A DNA stretch of 64,000 nt from an uncultured Oscillospiraceae bacterium (GTDB lineage Bacteria; Bacillota; Clostridia; Oscillospirales; Oscillospiraceae), in assembly GCA_934597255.1 (NCBI GenBank), contig CAKTQV010000004.1, positions 167,801 to 231,800 of the forward strand, given 5' to 3'. Shown piece by piece: positions 1 to 9,810 of the stretch (its first letter is position 1; each line of letters opens with the position of its first letter). The position numbers and the translations under genes are program-made. A model generated the notes under the pieces. It saw only the letters and a program-made list of their open reading frames with translations. It searched no databases and was not told the DNA's origin.

Positions 1-363
1 CGCGGTACGGCGGAATTCCGCCGCGCAGTCGTCTCCGCGGGCGGCCGGGAGGTCCGCGTCGGCGTGGTGCACGGACTGGCAAACGCGCAGAAGCTGCTGG
101 ACGATATCGAGAGCGGGCGCGAGCAATTCGACTTTGTGGAGGTCATGAGCTGCCGCACCGGCTGCGTGGGCGGAGCGGGCCAGCCCCGGCCGCGCACCGG
201 CGGCCGCCGGGAGCGCGCCGCCGGCCTGTACAGCGCCGACCGCGCCGCGCTGATCAAGCTGGCCGAGCACAACCCCCTCGTTCAGCGGCTGTATATGGCC
301 GGTCTGGTCGACCGGGCGGAGGAGCTGCTGCACGTCCATTACGGCGCGCCGGATGGAAAATGA
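1..363 (+). CDS. [FeFe]-hydrogenase catalytic subunit, C-terminal fragment (cut by window edge)
   Basis: The frame is open from base 1 to a TGA at 361-363, so only the last 120 codons are present. The piece carries MSCRTGCVGGAGQP, which fits the H-cluster L3 signature MxCxxGCxxGxGQP; its two cysteines would ligate the [4Fe-4S]-2Fe site. The following segment (GLYSADRAALIKLAEHNPLVQRLYM) matches the family's iron-hydrogenase small-subunit tail. The enzyme makes or consumes H2 with ferredoxin and/or NAD(H) in the cytoplasm of fermentative anaerobes. Whether it is monomeric or part of an electron-bifurcating HydABC complex cannot be told because the upstream part lies outside the window. A two-way terminator follows. 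Confidence 0.85.
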   Translation, partial: RGTAEFRRAVVSAGGREVRVGVVHGLANAQKLLDDIESGREQFDFVEVMSCRTGCVGGAGQPRPRTGGRRERAAGLYSADRAALIKLAEHNPLVQRLYMAGLVDRAEELLHVHYGAPDGK

Positions 364-402
364 CAGGTTCGCCTGCAAGTGCGGCGGGCGCGTATATAAG
401 AC

Positions 403-446
403 GTATAAAAGAGCCGTTTCCCATCGGAAACGGCTCCTTTTTATAC
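403..446. terminator. Bidirectional intrinsic terminator
   Basis: An 11-bp perfect stem (GAGCCGTTTCC / GGAAACGGCTC, loop CATC) at 411-436 is flanked by A-rich sequence on the left and CTTTTTATAC on the right, so it can stop transcripts from both the hydrogenase (+) and the converging ABC exporter (-). Confidence 0.8.
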
Positions 447-457
447 GCGGTACGGCG

Positions 458-2203
458 TCAGCCCATATTCAGATTCTGGGCGCGCCAAAGCTTGGCAAAT
501 TCGCCGTCCCTGGCGATCAGCTCCTCGCGCGTGCCCATTTCCGCGATGCGGCTGCCCTCCACGACCGCAATCAGGTCGGCGTTTTTCACGGTGGACAGAC
601 GGTGGGCGATGATGATGCTGGTGCGGCCGCGGGCCAGCTCGTCCAGCGAGGCCTGGATGCGCTGCTCCGTGACGGAGTCGAGCGCGCTCGTCGCCTCGTC
701 CAGAATGAGCACCGGCGGATTTTTCAGAAAGACGCGGGCGATGGAAAGACGCTGCTTCTGCCCGCCGGAGAGCATCACGCCGCGTTCGCCGACGTAGGTG
801 TCGTAGCCGTCGGGCATGGCCATGATGTCCGCGTGGATCTCGGCGCGCATGGCGGCGGCGGTAATCTCCTCGTCCGTCGCGTCCGGACGGCCGTAGCGGA
901 TGTTTTCGCGGATGGTGTCGGCAAAGACGAACACGTCCTGCTGGATGATGCCGATGTGGCGGCGCAGGCTGGCCTGCGTCACGTCGCGCACGTCGATCCC
1001 GTCAAGACAGACCGCGCCGGAGCTGACGTCGTAGAAGCGGGGGAGAAGTTGACATAATGTCGTCTTCCCGCCGCCGGAGGGGCCGACGACCGCCAAGCAT
1101 TTGCCGTGCGGCAGCGTCAGGCTCACATGGTCGAGTATCTCCGCGCCGCCGCGGCTGTAGTGGAAGCACACGTCCCGGTATTCTACGTCGCCCACGACGC
1201 TCGTCAGCTCCTTCGCGTCCGGCTTGTCGGCGACCTCAGGGGCGGTGTTCATGATCTCGCGGAAGCGCTTGAAGCCCGTGGCGCCGTCGGAAAAGACCTC
1301 GATGAAGTCGGCCAGCTGGAAGATCGGACGGCGGAAGGCGGATATGTACAGCGAGAAGGTGATCAGGTCGATCACGTCCATGCGGCCTTTCATGATGAAC
1401 AGTCCGCCCGCGGCGATGGAGAGAAGCTGCATGACGTCCACAAGGAAGGTCAGTCCCGAATGATACACGCCCATGGTCTTGTACCAGCCGCGCTTGGCTT
1501 CCTTGTAAGCGTTGTTGGCGCTGCGGAACTTGTCCTCCTCGGCCTGCTCGTTCGTGAAGGCCTTGGCCGTGCGGATGCCGGACAGGCCGGATTCAACGGC
1601 GGCGTTGATGTCGGCGAGCTTGGCCTTGACCTCGGTGTTGCTCTTGTCCATTTTTTCATTCCAGTGCCATGTGAACAGGCAGAACACCGGAACGATCAGA
1701 AACACGATGATCGCCAGCGGCCAGCAGATCGTGCACAGGATGATGAACGAGCCGATGAGCGTGATAAGGCTCGTCATCAGCATTTCCGGGCCGTGGTGGC
1801 TCAGCTCCGTGATGGCGAACAGATCGTTCGTGATGCGGCTCATGAGCACGCCGGTGCGGTTTTTGTCAAAGAAGGAAAACGAGAGCGTCTGGATGTGCGT
1901 CAGCACGTCCGTGCGCATGTCGGCCTCGATGCGCACGCCCATGAGATGGCCGAGATAGGTTATGACGTAGTTGCACAGCGCCGAGATCAGGTAGGCCAGC
2001 GCCAGTATGCCCATCACGGCGAAGAAGGCGCCGAATTTGTTGACCGGCAGAAGCGACTGCAGGCTGAAGCGCGTGGCGTAGGGGAAGGCCAGATTGGCCA
2101 CGCAGGAAAACAGCGCGCAGACCATGTCGATGAGGAACAGCCGCATATGCGGCTTGTAATACGATGCGAATATGCGCACCGGGTTTTTCTTGAAGTCTTT
2201 CAT
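458..2203 (-). CDS. ABC transporter, fused permease and ATP-binding protein (MsbA/multidrug exporter type)
   Basis: This is a 581-residue half-transporter: about six transmembrane helices in residues 20-300 (ABC_membrane type 1), then a nucleotide-binding domain. Walker A is GPSGGGKTT near residue 375, the signature is LSGGQKQR near 480, followed by Walker B (LILDEATSALD) and the switch His (IIAHRLSTV). Such proteins homodimerise or heterodimerise to export lipids, peptides or drugs; the substrate cannot be predicted. The frame is open further upstream, but the ATG at 2203 gives the natural MKDFKKNPVRIF start and avoids running through the end of the Clp gene. It is the last gene of a long minus-strand block. 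Confidence 0.88.
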   Translation of the reverse strand: MKDFKKNPVRIFASYYKPHMRLFLIDMVCALFSCVANLAFPYATRFSLQSLLPVNKFGAFFAVMGILALAYLISALCNYVITYLGHLMGVRIEADMRTDVLTHIQTLSFSFFDKNRTGVLMSRITNDLFAITELSHHGPEMLMTSLITLIGSFIILCTICWPLAIIVFLIVPVFCLFTWHWNEKMDKSNTEVKAKLADINAAVESGLSGIRTAKAFTNEQAEEDKFRSANNAYKEAKRGWYKTMGVYHSGLTFLVDVMQLLSIAAGGLFIMKGRMDVIDLITFSLYISAFRRPIFQLADFIEVFSDGATGFKRFREIMNTAPEVADKPDAKELTSVVGDVEYRDVCFHYSRGGAEILDHVSLTLPHGKCLAVVGPSGGGKTTLCQLLPRFYDVSSGAVCLDGIDVRDVTQASLRRHIGIIQQDVFVFADTIRENIRYGRPDATDEEITAAAMRAEIHADIMAMPDGYDTYVGERGVMLSGGQKQRLSIARVFLKNPPVLILDEATSALDSVTEQRIQASLDELARGRTSIIIAHRLSTVKNADLIAVVEGSRIAEMGTREELIARDGEFAKLWRAQNLNMG

Positions 2204-2212
2204 TTTGTCACA

Positions 2213-2242
2213 GCGGGCGAGGACGTTTCGCGCCCTCGCCCT
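2213..2242. repeat. Inverted repeat between clpE-like gene and ABC exporter
   Basis: GGGCGAGG (2215-2222) and CCTCGCCC (2234-2241) form an 8-bp stem in the 53-nt gap. A pyrimidine tract follows on the plus strand, not on the coding (minus) strand, so it is not a canonical terminator for the Clp gene. It may be an attenuating or stabilising hairpin. Confidence 0.4.
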
Positions 2243-2256
2243 TTCCTTTTCTTTTT

Positions 2257-4587
2257 TTACATGGTTGCGATGACGATCTTCCCGTCCGGGGCGGATATGG
2301 CGATCTGCGAGACCTGGCCCTTGTGGCCGTCGATGATCTCGGCGGCGACGGCGTCCTCGATCTGCTTCTGGATCAGGCGGCGCAGATTGCGCGCGCCGTA
2401 CTGGACGGAGTAGCTCTCGCGCACCAGATAGTCGATGACGCTGTCGTCCCACGAAAAGCGGATGTGCCTCTCGTCCATCACGCCGCGCAGCTCGGAGAGC
2501 ATGAGCGCGGCGATGCCGCGGAAGTTCTCCTCCGTGAGCTGGTTGAAGTAGACGATCTCGTCGACGCGGTTGATGAACTCCGGCCGCAGGAAATCCTGCA
2601 GGGCCTTCATCGCGCGCTCGCGGCCAAGCTCGTTGAGACTCTGGCCGAAGCCGACGGAGCCGGACTTTTTGTCCGAGCCGGCGTTCGTCGTCATGATGAT
2701 GACGGTGTTTTCAAAGTTGACCGTGCGGCCCTGCGCATCGGTGATGCGGCCGTCGTCCAGGATCTGAAGAAGGATGTTCAGAACGTCCGGGTGCGCCTTT
2801 TCGATCTCGTCGAACAGCACCACGGAATAGGGGCGGCGGCGTATTTTCTCCGTGAGCTGGCCGGCCTCGTCATAACCGACGTAGCCCGGAGGCGAGCCGA
2901 TGATACGGCTGACGGAGAATTTCTCCATGAACTCCGACATATCCAGCCGGATCAGACTTTCCGGCGCGGAGAAAAGATCCTGCGCCAGCTGCTTGACCAG
3001 CTCCGTTTTGCCCACGCCGGTCGAGCCGACGAAAATGAAGCTGACGGGCTTGCGCTTGGCGGCCAGACCCACGCGGCTGCGCTTGATGGCGGCGCACACG
3101 GCGTCCACCGCCTCGTCCTGACCGATGATGTGGCTTTTCAGGCGCGCGTTCAGCCCGGCCAGCCGGGTGAATTCGTCCTCCGTGATGTTCGCGGCGGGGA
3201 TCTTTGTCCACAGCTCGATGATGCGCGCGAGGTTCTGCTCGGTCAGCACGGGGCGGCCGAGAGCGGCGATGCGCGCGAGCTCGTCGGCGATCTGCATCTC
3301 GCGCGAGCGGATCTGCGCCAGACGCTCAAAGTTGTCGGTCTCGGCTGTCAGAAGCAGCTCCCGCTCCTTTTCGAGGTCGTCCTTTTCCTTTTCAAGCTCC
3401 GCCTTTTTGGCCGCGTCCGGGTTTTTCAGATCGACGTCCGAGCAGGCCTCGTCGATCAGGTCGATGGCCTTGTCGGGCAGATAGCGGTCCGTGATGTACC
3501 GCTCGGAGAGCGTCACGGCCTTTTCGCACATCTCGTCCGGAATGGTCACGCCGTGGTGATCCTCGTAATAGCGGCGCACGCCCTTGAGGATCTCGACGGC
3601 GTCGGCCAGCGAAGGCTCCGCGACCGTGACGGGCTGGAAGCGGCGCTCGAGCGCGGCGTCCTTTTCGATGTGCTTGCGGTATTCGGTGAAGGTCGTCGCG
3701 CCGATGACCTGGATCTCGCCGCGGGAGAGCGCGGGCTTGAGAATGTTGGCGGCGTTCATGCTGCCCTCGGCGTCGCCCGCGCCGACGATGTTGTGCACCT
3801 CGTCGATGACGAGGATGATGTTGCCCTGCCGCCGTATCTCGTCGATCAGGCCCTTCATGCGGCTTTCAAACTGGCCGCGGAACTGCGTCCCGGCCACGAG
3901 ACCGGTCAGATCGAGCAGATAGACCTCCTTGCCGAGCAGCTTGTAGGGGACCTCGCCGGCCGCGATGCGCTGGGCCAGCCCCTCGGCAATGGCCGTCTTG
4001 CCGACGCCCGGCTCGCCGATGAGGCAGGGATTGTTCTTCTGGCGGCGGTTGAGTATCTGAATGACGCGCTCAAGCTCCTCCTCGCGGCCGATCATGCGGT
4101 CGAGCTTGCCGTCGCGGGCGCGCTGCGTGAGATTGATGCAGTAGTTTTCGAGGAATTTCTTTTTGCCGCGTCCGTTCTGCGCGGCGGCGGGCGGCGGCGT
4201 GCCGGGCCCGGGGCCGGGGCTTTTGCCCGCGTCGGGATTCGGATTCTGGTTCTGGTTCTGTCCCTGCGGGCCGCCGAACAGGCGGCTGAGGAAGGGGAAG
4301 GTCGCAGTTTTGCCCTGATCGTCGTCGTCCGTCTCGGACGGCTCGATGCCCATCAGGCTCTCGATGCCCTCGGCGCCGCCGAGAGCGTTCATCATTTCGC
4401 CCTCCAGCCCGTCCAGCTCCTCATCGGACAGGCCCATTTTTGCTATGATGTCGTCCACGGGCTTGATGTGCAGCTCGCGGGCGCACTTGAGGCACAGACC
4501 CTCGTTTTTGGTCTGGCCGTTTTCGATCTTGGTGATAAAAATGACCGCCATGTTCTTCTGACAGCGGGCACACAAAGTAGGCTGCAT
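2257..4587 (-). CDS. clpE: ATP-dependent Clp protease ATP-binding subunit, ClpE/ClpC-like AAA+ unfoldase
   Basis: This 776-residue protein is a double AAA+ unfoldase of the Hsp100 class. The N-terminus carries a zinc finger (C6-x2-C9 ... C32-x2-C35) instead of the two Clp_N repeats, which is the ClpE arrangement. A Gln/Asn/Pro/Gly-rich linker spans about residues 105-140. D1 has GEPGVGKT (191-198) and [11 protein letters not shown] short coiled-coil M domain rich in Glu/Lys follows. D2 has GSTGVGKTE and [18 protein letters not shown] tripeptide after the D2 sensor region could be the ClpP-docking loop. It would unfold substrates for ClpP in stress proteolysis. A good GGAG site precedes the ATG. 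No CtsR or McsB is adjacent. Confidence 0.85.
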   Translation of the reverse strand: MQPTLCARCQKNMAVIFITKIENGQTKNEGLCLKCARELHIKPVDDIIAKMGLSDEELDGLEGEMMNALGGAEGIESLMGIEPSETDDDDQGKTATFPFLSRLFGGPQGQNQNQNPNPDAGKSPGPGPGTPPPAAAQNGRGKKKFLENYCINLTQRARDGKLDRMIGREEELERVIQILNRRQKNNPCLIGEPGVGKTAIAEGLAQRIAAGEVPYKLLGKEVYLLDLTGLVAGTQFRGQFESRMKGLIDEIRRQGNIILVIDEVHNIVGAGDAEGSMNAANILKPALSRGEIQVIGATTFTEYRKHIEKDAALERRFQPVTVAEPSLADAVEILKGVRRYYEDHHGVTIPDEMCEKAVTLSERYITDRYLPDKAIDLIDEACSDVDLKNPDAAKKAELEKEKDDLEKERELLLTAETDNFERLAQIRSREMQIADELARIAALGRPVLTEQNLARIIELWTKIPAANITEDEFTRLAGLNARLKSHIIGQDEAVDAVCAAIKRSRVGLAAKRKPVSFIFVGSTGVGKTELVKQLAQDLFSAPESLIRLDMSEFMEKFSVSRIIGSPPGYVGYDEAGQLTEKIRRRPYSVVLFDEIEKAHPDVLNILLQILDDGRITDAQGRTVNFENTVIIMTTNAGSDKKSGSVGFGQSLNELGRERAMKALQDFLRPEFINRVDEIVYFNQLTEENFRGIAALMLSELRGVMDERHIRFSWDDSVIDYLVRESYSVQYGARNLRRLIQKQIEDAVAAEIIDGHKGQVSQIAISAPDGKIVIATM

Positions 4588-4624
4588 GAAAGTCTCCTTC
4601 TTGGGGTAGGATTGAGAAAAGTTA

Positions 4625-5383
4625 TTAGAAGTCTATGAACTGGCTGACAAGGTTCATGTCCATGAAATACGCCGCCGCGTTCGAGCTGCGGAGCGTATCC
4701 TCCGGGAGCACGAGCCCGAGATACTGGCAGAACCAGAGAATCAGCGAGCAGAACAGAAAGCCCGTCACGATGCCGAGCCCCAGTCCGCCCAGGTCGTTGA
4801 TGAGCCCCACGAAGGGGATGCGCAGCGACAGATTCGGCAGATTGACGATGACCGTCAGCGCGATGAACAGAAGCAGGAACGCCAGCGCAAAGCCGAGCAC
4901 CCAGGTGACGGTCTGGCACAGCACCTGAACGGCGGCCTCCACGACCGTGCAGGGATTTTCCTCGCGGTAGGCGTCGGCCTTGGCGGCCATTTTTTCCGCG
5001 GCCGCGTCGGAAATGCCGAGGGCGCGGAAGCTCTGCTGGTAGACGGAGTGGATGATGTCGGGATTGGCGTCGAGCAAGTCGTTGAGGGAATAGGTGACGT
5101 TATAGTTGCCCTCCTCGTCGGCCTCGTAGCCGAGCAGCGTGTACGCCTGCGCCTCCACGCGCCCCTCCATATAGCCGGACACGAAGGGCTTGAGCGCGGG
5201 GATGACCTCGTAGGCGTAGGCGTCGGACAGAAGCTGCGCGCCGAATATGGACAGGATGATGACGAGGATCTCCACGATCCCCATGATGATACCCTTTTTG
5301 AAGCCCTGCCATGCACAGATGACGACGATGCCGATCAAAAGGATGCTCAGGATCAAGGTGATGTTCAGGTGCATTGTAAGCAT
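4625..5383 (-). CDS. CvpA family membrane protein
   Basis: This 252-residue protein opens with a hydrophobic segment (LILSILLIGIVVICAWQGFKKGI) typical of the CvpA (colicin V production) family, which starts TM-loop-GFKKG. About four membrane helices are visible: residues 8-28, 33-50, around 160-185 and around 200-230, the last pair holding the glycine-rich FVGLINDLGGLGLG stretch. The biochemical role of CvpA proteins is not settled. The ATG at 5383 sits too close to the GGGGG ribosome site; an internal ATG at 5374 has about 10-nt spacing and may be the real start. It lies between DUF5711 and clpE-like genes with short gaps. Confidence 0.75.
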   Translation of the reverse strand: MLTMHLNITLILSILLIGIVVICAWQGFKKGIIMGIVEILVIILSIFGAQLLSDAYAYEVIPALKPFVSGYMEGRVEAQAYTLLGYEADEEGNYNVTYSLNDLLDANPDIIHSVYQQSFRALGISDAAAEKMAAKADAYREENPCTVVEAAVQVLCQTVTWVLGFALAFLLLFIALTVIVNLPNLSLRIPFVGLINDLGGLGLGIVTGFLFCSLILWFCQYLGLVLPEDTLRSSNAAAYFMDMNLVSQFIDF

Positions 5384-5389
5384 ACCCCC

Positions 5390-6520
5390 TCAGAACTTGT
5401 AAACTTCCGCGAAGCCCGCCGCCAGCAGCAAAGCCTCGCCCCGGTTTCGGATGAGCGCCTGCTTAAAGCCGCTCACATCGGACAGTGTGCCCCGTTTGGC
5501 GCCGTTTGCGCCGTATAGAACGACGCTGCCGGTGTCCAGGATCAGAAATTCGCTTCCCGCAGCGTCCAGAGAAAGGAGCTCGCCGGCGCATTCCGTGGCG
5601 GAAAGCTCTTTTCCGTCCCCGCTGACCGCGGCGACCGAGGCACCCGAGCCGGAGCGGTAGGGACTGAGCGCGAAGCAGACAAAGCTGCTCCCCGCGTCGT
5701 ACATCGTAAGATAGCGGCCGCCGAAATCGTAGGCGCCGGCCCACTGGCCGTCCGCACCGAAGAACACGGCGCCGGCGGAGGAAACGGCGCACAGCCGGTC
5801 GCTTCCGAGCCAGCACAGATCCAGCAGCACCGTGTCGGAAACGGAGAAGGCGGCGAGCGGGTCCTCGCTTGCCAGTGAGAAGAATTTCACTTCGCTCCCG
5901 CCGCTGCCGGGGCAGAGGACGGCGAGCTTCCGGCCGTCCGGCGATACGTGCGCCGAAAGAACATAGTTTTCGGAGCTGTACCAGCGGTATACCGGCTCGT
6001 GGGCGCGGTTGAAGACCGTAACGAGCGCCCGCCAGCCGGCCTGCCGGGACACGACGGCGAGATGGCCGCTCGCGCTGCACCGGACGGATACGATGCCGCC
6101 GCCGCAGTCATGCGAGGAGAGCCGGCCGTCGGCGTCCGCAAAATACAGCGTCTGCCCCTCCAGATCGAAGAAGGCGGCGTAATCCGAACAGGAGACGACG
6201 GCGGGCGAGCCCAGCGGCGCGCTTTCCGCGCACAGGGGCGTGCCGTCCGGCGACAGGAGCGCATAGCCGCTGTTTGTCGCGGCGGCGAGCAGCTTTCCGA
6301 CGGCGGCGAAGCACTGGCCGCTGCCGGGCTCAAAATCAAAGGCGGCCTGCGTGCTGGCCTGCGCGGCGGATATGACCGCCGTGCCGCGGCCGAAAAGGCG
6401 GTCGCGGAAGTACCAGGTGGCGCCCGCGGCGGACAGCAGCAGGATGGCGGCGACGGCGGCCGCGGCGATGCGCAGCCGTTCGCTCCGGCTCAATGGATTT
6501 TTCCGGGTCGTTCGAGCCAT
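5390..6520 (-). CDS. DUF5711 family protein, membrane-anchored beta-propeller-like
   Basis: This 376-residue protein has a basic N-terminus, one transmembrane helix (about residues 17-36, AAAVAAILLLSAAGATWYF), then an extracytoplasmic region of repeated short beta-rich modules (for example 'YALLSPDGTPL', 'AAFFDLEGQTLYFADADGRL', 'HVSPDGRKLAVLCPG'), as in six- or seven-bladed propellers. The pattern matches DUF5711, often found beside cvpA in Clostridia. No catalytic motif is seen; a binding or sensing role at the cell surface is inferred only from the fold. The ATG is preceded by AAGGGGAG. The stop is 6 nt from the cvpA start, so the two are co-transcribed. Confidence 0.7.
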   Translation of the reverse strand: MARTTRKNPLSRSERLRIAAAAVAAILLLSAAGATWYFRDRLFGRGTAVISAAQASTQAAFDFEPGSGQCFAAVGKLLAAATNSGYALLSPDGTPLCAESAPLGSPAVVSCSDYAAFFDLEGQTLYFADADGRLSSHDCGGGIVSVRCSASGHLAVVSRQAGWRALVTVFNRAHEPVYRWYSSENYVLSAHVSPDGRKLAVLCPGSGGSEVKFFSLASEDPLAAFSVSDTVLLDLCWLGSDRLCAVSSAGAVFFGADGQWAGAYDFGGRYLTMYDAGSSFVCFALSPYRSGSGASVAAVSGDGKELSATECAGELLSLDAAGSEFLILDTGSVVLYGANGAKRGTLSDVSGFKQALIRNRGEALLLAAGFAEVYKF

Positions 6521-6552
6521 GGTCTCCCCTTATGTAACTACATATTCTAGCA

Positions 6553-7326
6553 TTATCCTACGGGTTTGTCCATCATTTTTCCCACCTCGCCGGCGTACCA
6601 TACCCGGTTCATGTAAAGCCCCTGCGGTGGCATGGTTGGCCCGGTAAGGCGCCGGTCGCCCGTTTCGAGCAGCGCGGGGATGTCGCCGGCCCGAAGCTTG
6701 CCGAGCGAGGCGTACACCAGCGTGCCGACGATGGCGCGGACCATGTTGTACAGAAAGCCGTCGGCGCACACATACACGCGAATAAGCGCGCCGTCGCGCT
6801 CGGCGCGGCACCATTTGACGGTGCGGACGGTCGTTTTCGTCTGCGTGCCCACGGAGCGCACGGCGGCAAAGTCGTGCGTGCCGACGAAGCCCTGCGCCGC
6901 GGCGTTCATGACGTCCGCGTCGAGCGGGTAGGGATAAAACGAGGCGCGGCGGTTGAGAAAGGGGTCGGGGATGCGGGAGTTGAGGATGGTGTAGACGTAT
7001 TCCTTCTGGATGCACGAGCCGATGGCGTTGAAATCCTCCGGCGCGTCCACGGCGTCCAGAACGGCGATGTCCATGGGCAGATGCGTGTTGAGCGCGAGGG
7101 GGACGCGGGCGGCCGGGATGGCGCAGGCCGTGCGGAAATTGGCGCAGTAGCGCAGCGCGTGTACGCCCGCGTCCGTGCGGCCGCAGCCGATCACATGCGT
7201 CACGTCGCCGCAGACGGCCCGGGCCGCCCGGGTGAGCGTCTGCTGCACGGTCGGAAGATCCGGCTGGGTCTGCCAGCCGTGATAGGCCGAGCCGTCGTAT
7301 GCGATTTTGACGGCAATGTTTCTCAA
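6553..7326 (-). CDS. truA: tRNA pseudouridine(38-40) synthase TruA
   Basis: This 257-residue enzyme isomerises U38-U40 in the anticodon stem-loop of tRNAs. It begins with the family pattern RNIAVKIAYDGSAYHGWQ and contains GRTDAGVHA, holding the catalytic Asp. The C-terminal half has YNMVRAIVGTLVY. The start chosen is a TTG at 7326-7324, which overlaps the ecfT stop (TTGA) and has GAGGAG about 9 nt upstream; an upstream ATG would add 44 unlikely residues inside ecfT. This EcfA-EcfA-EcfT-TruA order is common in Firmicutes, where it usually follows ribosomal protein genes. Confidence 0.92.
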   Translation of the reverse strand: MRNIAVKIAYDGSAYHGWQTQPDLPTVQQTLTRAARAVCGDVTHVIGCGRTDAGVHALRYCANFRTACAIPAARVPLALNTHLPMDIAVLDAVDAPEDFNAIGSCIQKEYVYTILNSRIPDPFLNRRASFYPYPLDADVMNAAAQGFVGTHDFAAVRSVGTQTKTTVRTVKWCRAERDGALIRVYVCADGFLYNMVRAIVGTLVYASLGKLRAGDIPALLETGDRRLTGPTMPPQGLYMNRVWYAGEVGKMMDKPVG

Positions 7327-8126
7327 AGTCCGAAGCTCCTCAGTACGATAACGGCCGCCAGCAGCGCGGCGGACAGGAAAAAGGCGATAAAATCCCGCCC
7401 CGCCAGGTGAAGCTGCTTCATGCGGGTGCGGCCGCGGCCGCCGTTGTAGCAGCGGCATTCCATGGCCACGGCCAGCTCGTCCGCGCGGCGGAAGGCCGAA
7501 ACGAACAGCGGGATCAGAAGCGGCAGCAGGGCCTTTGCGCGGTCGGTCAGCTTTCCCGTCTCAAAATCGGCGCCGCGCGCCTTCTGAGCCGACATGATGC
7601 GGTCGGTCTCCGTGATGAGCGTGGGGATGAAGCGCAGCGCGATGGACATCATCAGACTCAGCTCGTACACCGGCACGTGCAGCTTTTTCAGCGGCGTGAG
7701 CAGGCGCTCCAGCCCGTCCGTGATGGCGAGAGGGCTGGTCGTGTAGGTCAGCAGGAAGGTGCCGGCCACGAGCAGCATCACGCGCAGGACCATATAGATC
7801 GCATTGCGCAGACCCTGCCGCGTCACCGTGACGAAGCCGAGCTGAAAGATCGGGTCGCCGGCGGTGAAGAACAGGTTGAGGATGGCGGTGAAAACGATGA
7901 TGTAGACCAGCGGCTTGAGTCCCTTCAGAACGGCCCTGGGGGCGATGCGGCTGACGGCCATGACCGCGGCGAGGCTCGCCGTCACGAGCGCGTAGCCCGC
8001 CCAGCCGTTCGCCGTGAACAGCGCCGCGATGAAAAGGGCGGTGGCGATAAGCTTCGTGCGCGGGTCGAGCCGGTGAACGGCGGTGTCGCCGGGGAAATAC
8101 TGGCCGAGCGTGACGTCCTTCAGCAT
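7323..8126 (-). CDS. ecfT: Energy-coupling factor transporter transmembrane protein EcfT
   Basis: This 267-residue integral membrane protein is the shared scaffold of group II ECF vitamin transporters. Helices lie at about residues 25-45, 45-65, 68-85 and 105-125, with a last one near the C-terminus. The diagnostic coupling motif is ARGAD (residues about 187-191); a second conserved Ala-Arg/Glu stretch, 'FRRADELAVAMECRCYNGG', fits the second coupling helix. It couples the two EcfA ATPases to interchangeable S-components; no S-component gene is nearby. The ATG overlaps the ecfA2 stop by 7 nt, showing translational coupling. Confidence 0.92.
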   Translation of the reverse strand: MLKDVTLGQYFPGDTAVHRLDPRTKLIATALFIAALFTANGWAGYALVTASLAAVMAVSRIAPRAVLKGLKPLVYIIVFTAILNLFFTAGDPIFQLGFVTVTRQGLRNAIYMVLRVMLLVAGTFLLTYTTSPLAITDGLERLLTPLKKLHVPVYELSLMMSIALRFIPTLITETDRIMSAQKARGADFETGKLTDRAKALLPLLIPLFVSAFRRADELAVAMECRCYNGGRGRTRMKQLHLAGRDFIAFFLSAALLAAVIVLRSFGL

Positions 8127-8983
8127 GAGCCGTCACCTCCCCGCAGCGCCAGAATGGCCCCGGTCAGGGCCTCGGGCGTATAGATGCCGTCCGGCAGCGG
8201 AAGCCCCCGGCGCCGCAGCCGCAGGGCCATGTCGGCGCTCGCCGGCAGATCCAGTCCCATGGCGCGAAGCTGCTCCGCGTGGGAAAACACCTCGGCGCAG
8301 CCGCCGTCGAACGCGACGCGGCCGCCGTCCATGACGATCAGGCGCGAGCAGAGGCTCGCCGCCGCGCCCATGTCGTGCGTCACGATCAGGAGCGTCGCGC
8401 CGCTGGCCTTTTTCCAGTCGAGAAGGTTCTGCAGGATGGTCTTCCGCCCGGCGGGGTCCAGCCCGGCGGCCGGCTCGTCGAGAATGAGCAGCTCCGGCCG
8501 CATGGCGAGCACGCCCGCGATGGCCACGCGCCGCTTCTGCCCGCCGGACAGCTCCAGCGGGGACTGGGAGAACATCTCCTCGCTCACGCCGGTGAAGCGC
8601 GCCGCCTCGCGCACGCGCTCGTCGATCTCGGCGTCCGGCAGCTTCATGTTCTTCGGGCCGAAGGCGATGTCGGCGTAAACGCTCTCCTCAAAAAGCTGGT
8701 ATTCCGGATACTGGAACACGAGCCCCACATGCCGCCGCGCCTCGCGCATGGCGGTCTTGGAGGCGAAAATATCCTCCCCGTGCAGCAGCACACGCCCCTC
8801 GCTCGGCTTGAGGAGGGCGTTGAGATGCTGGATAAGCGTGGACTTTCCGCTGCCGGTGTGGCCGATGAGACCGACGGTCTCGCCGGCTTCGATGGACAGG
8901 TCCACGCGGTCGATGGCTTTCTTTTCAAAGGGGGTGCCCCGGCTGTAGATGTGCGTCAGGGCCTGTGTTTCTATGATCGGCAT
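8120..8983 (-). CDS. ecfA2: Energy-coupling factor transporter ATP-binding protein EcfA2
   Basis: This 287-residue ABC ATPase has Walker A GHTGSGKST near residue 41, signature LSGGQKRRVA near 145, Walker B LLILDEPAAGLDP and the H-loop TLLIVTHD. The Q-loop region FQYPEYQLFEE is the hallmark of EcfA2. It pairs with EcfA1 to power vitamin uptake through EcfT. The first 13 nt overlap the end of ecfA1 and the end overlaps ecfT, so the three are made from one message. Confidence 0.92.
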   Translation of the reverse strand: MPIIETQALTHIYSRGTPFEKKAIDRVDLSIEAGETVGLIGHTGSGKSTLIQHLNALLKPSEGRVLLHGEDIFASKTAMREARRHVGLVFQYPEYQLFEESVYADIAFGPKNMKLPDAEIDERVREAARFTGVSEEMFSQSPLELSGGQKRRVAIAGVLAMRPELLILDEPAAGLDPAGRKTILQNLLDWKKASGATLLIVTHDMGAAASLCSRLIVMDGGRVAFDGGCAEVFSHAEQLRAMGLDLPASADMALRLRRRGLPLPDGIYTPEALTGAILALRGGDGSC

Positions 8984-9810
8984 ATTGCCTCCGCAATCGC
9001 ATCCGCGCAGGATTCGGGATCGGTGATATCGTCCGGCAGTTCCATGCCGCCGCGCCGGAGCGCCAGCAGCAGCGCCGTGGTTTCGGGCACGTCCAGCCCA
9101 AGCTCGTGCAGGCGGTCGGCCTGCGGGAAGATCTCGCGCGGCGTTCCGTCCATCGCGATGCGCCCGTGCGCCATCACGAGAACGCGGTCGGCCCGCGCCG
9201 CCTCTTCCATGTGGTGCGTGATCAGCAGAACGGTCATGCCGGTCTCCCGGCGCAGCCGCTCGACGGTCTCCAGCACCTCCCGCCGTCCCTGCGGGTCGAG
9301 CATGGCGGTCGGCTCGTCGAGCACGAGCGCCTCCGGCTGCATGGCAAGCACGCCGGCAATGGCGACGCGCTGCTTCTGCCCGCCGGACAGAAGGTGGGGC
9401 GAGTGCAGCCGCAGCTCGTACATGCCGACGCTGCGAAGCGCCTCGTCCACGCGGCGGCGTATCTCCGCCGGCTCCACGCCGAGATTCTCCGGCGCGAAGG
9501 CCACGTCGTCCTCGACGACGTTGGCGACGATCTGGTTGTCCGGGTTCTGGAAGACCATGCCGACGCGGCGGCGTATCTCCAGAAGCTGCGGCTCGTCCGC
9601 CGTGTCCATGCCGTCGATCGTGACGCGGCCGGACGTCGGCGTCACGATGGCGTTCGTGTGCTTGGCCAGCGTGGATTTTCCGCAGCCGTTCGCGCCGAGC
9701 ACGGCCACGAAGCTGCCGCGTTCGATGGTAAGATCCACGCCGTCCAGCGCGGGAGCGTCCGCCTCCGGGTAGGTGAAGCAGACGTTTTCAAATCGGATCA
9801 TATCAGCCAT
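8971..9810 (-). CDS. ecfA1: Energy-coupling factor transporter ATP-binding protein EcfA1
   Basis: This 279-residue ABC ATPase has Walker A GANGCGKST near residue 38, a Q-loop reading FQNPDNQIVA, which is the hallmark of EcfA1, signature LSGGQKQRVAIAG, and Walker B LVLDEPTAMLDP. It is the heterodimer partner of EcfA2 in the ECF energising module. Its ATG follows the stop of the methyltransferase gene without any gap (TAAATG), and its 3' end overlaps ecfA2, placing it inside the operon that starts at the 10.7-kb promoter. Confidence 0.92.
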   Translation of the reverse strand: MADMIRFENVCFTYPEADAPALDGVDLTIERGSFVAVLGANGCGKSTLAKHTNAIVTPTSGRVTIDGMDTADEPQLLEIRRRVGMVFQNPDNQIVANVVEDDVAFAPENLGVEPAEIRRRVDEALRSVGMYELRLHSPHLLSGGQKQRVAIAGVLAMQPEALVLDEPTAMLDPQGRREVLETVERLRRETGMTVLLITHHMEEAARADRVLVMAHGRIAMDGTPREIFPQADRLHELGLDVPETTALLLALRRGGMELPDDITDPESCADAIAEAICRS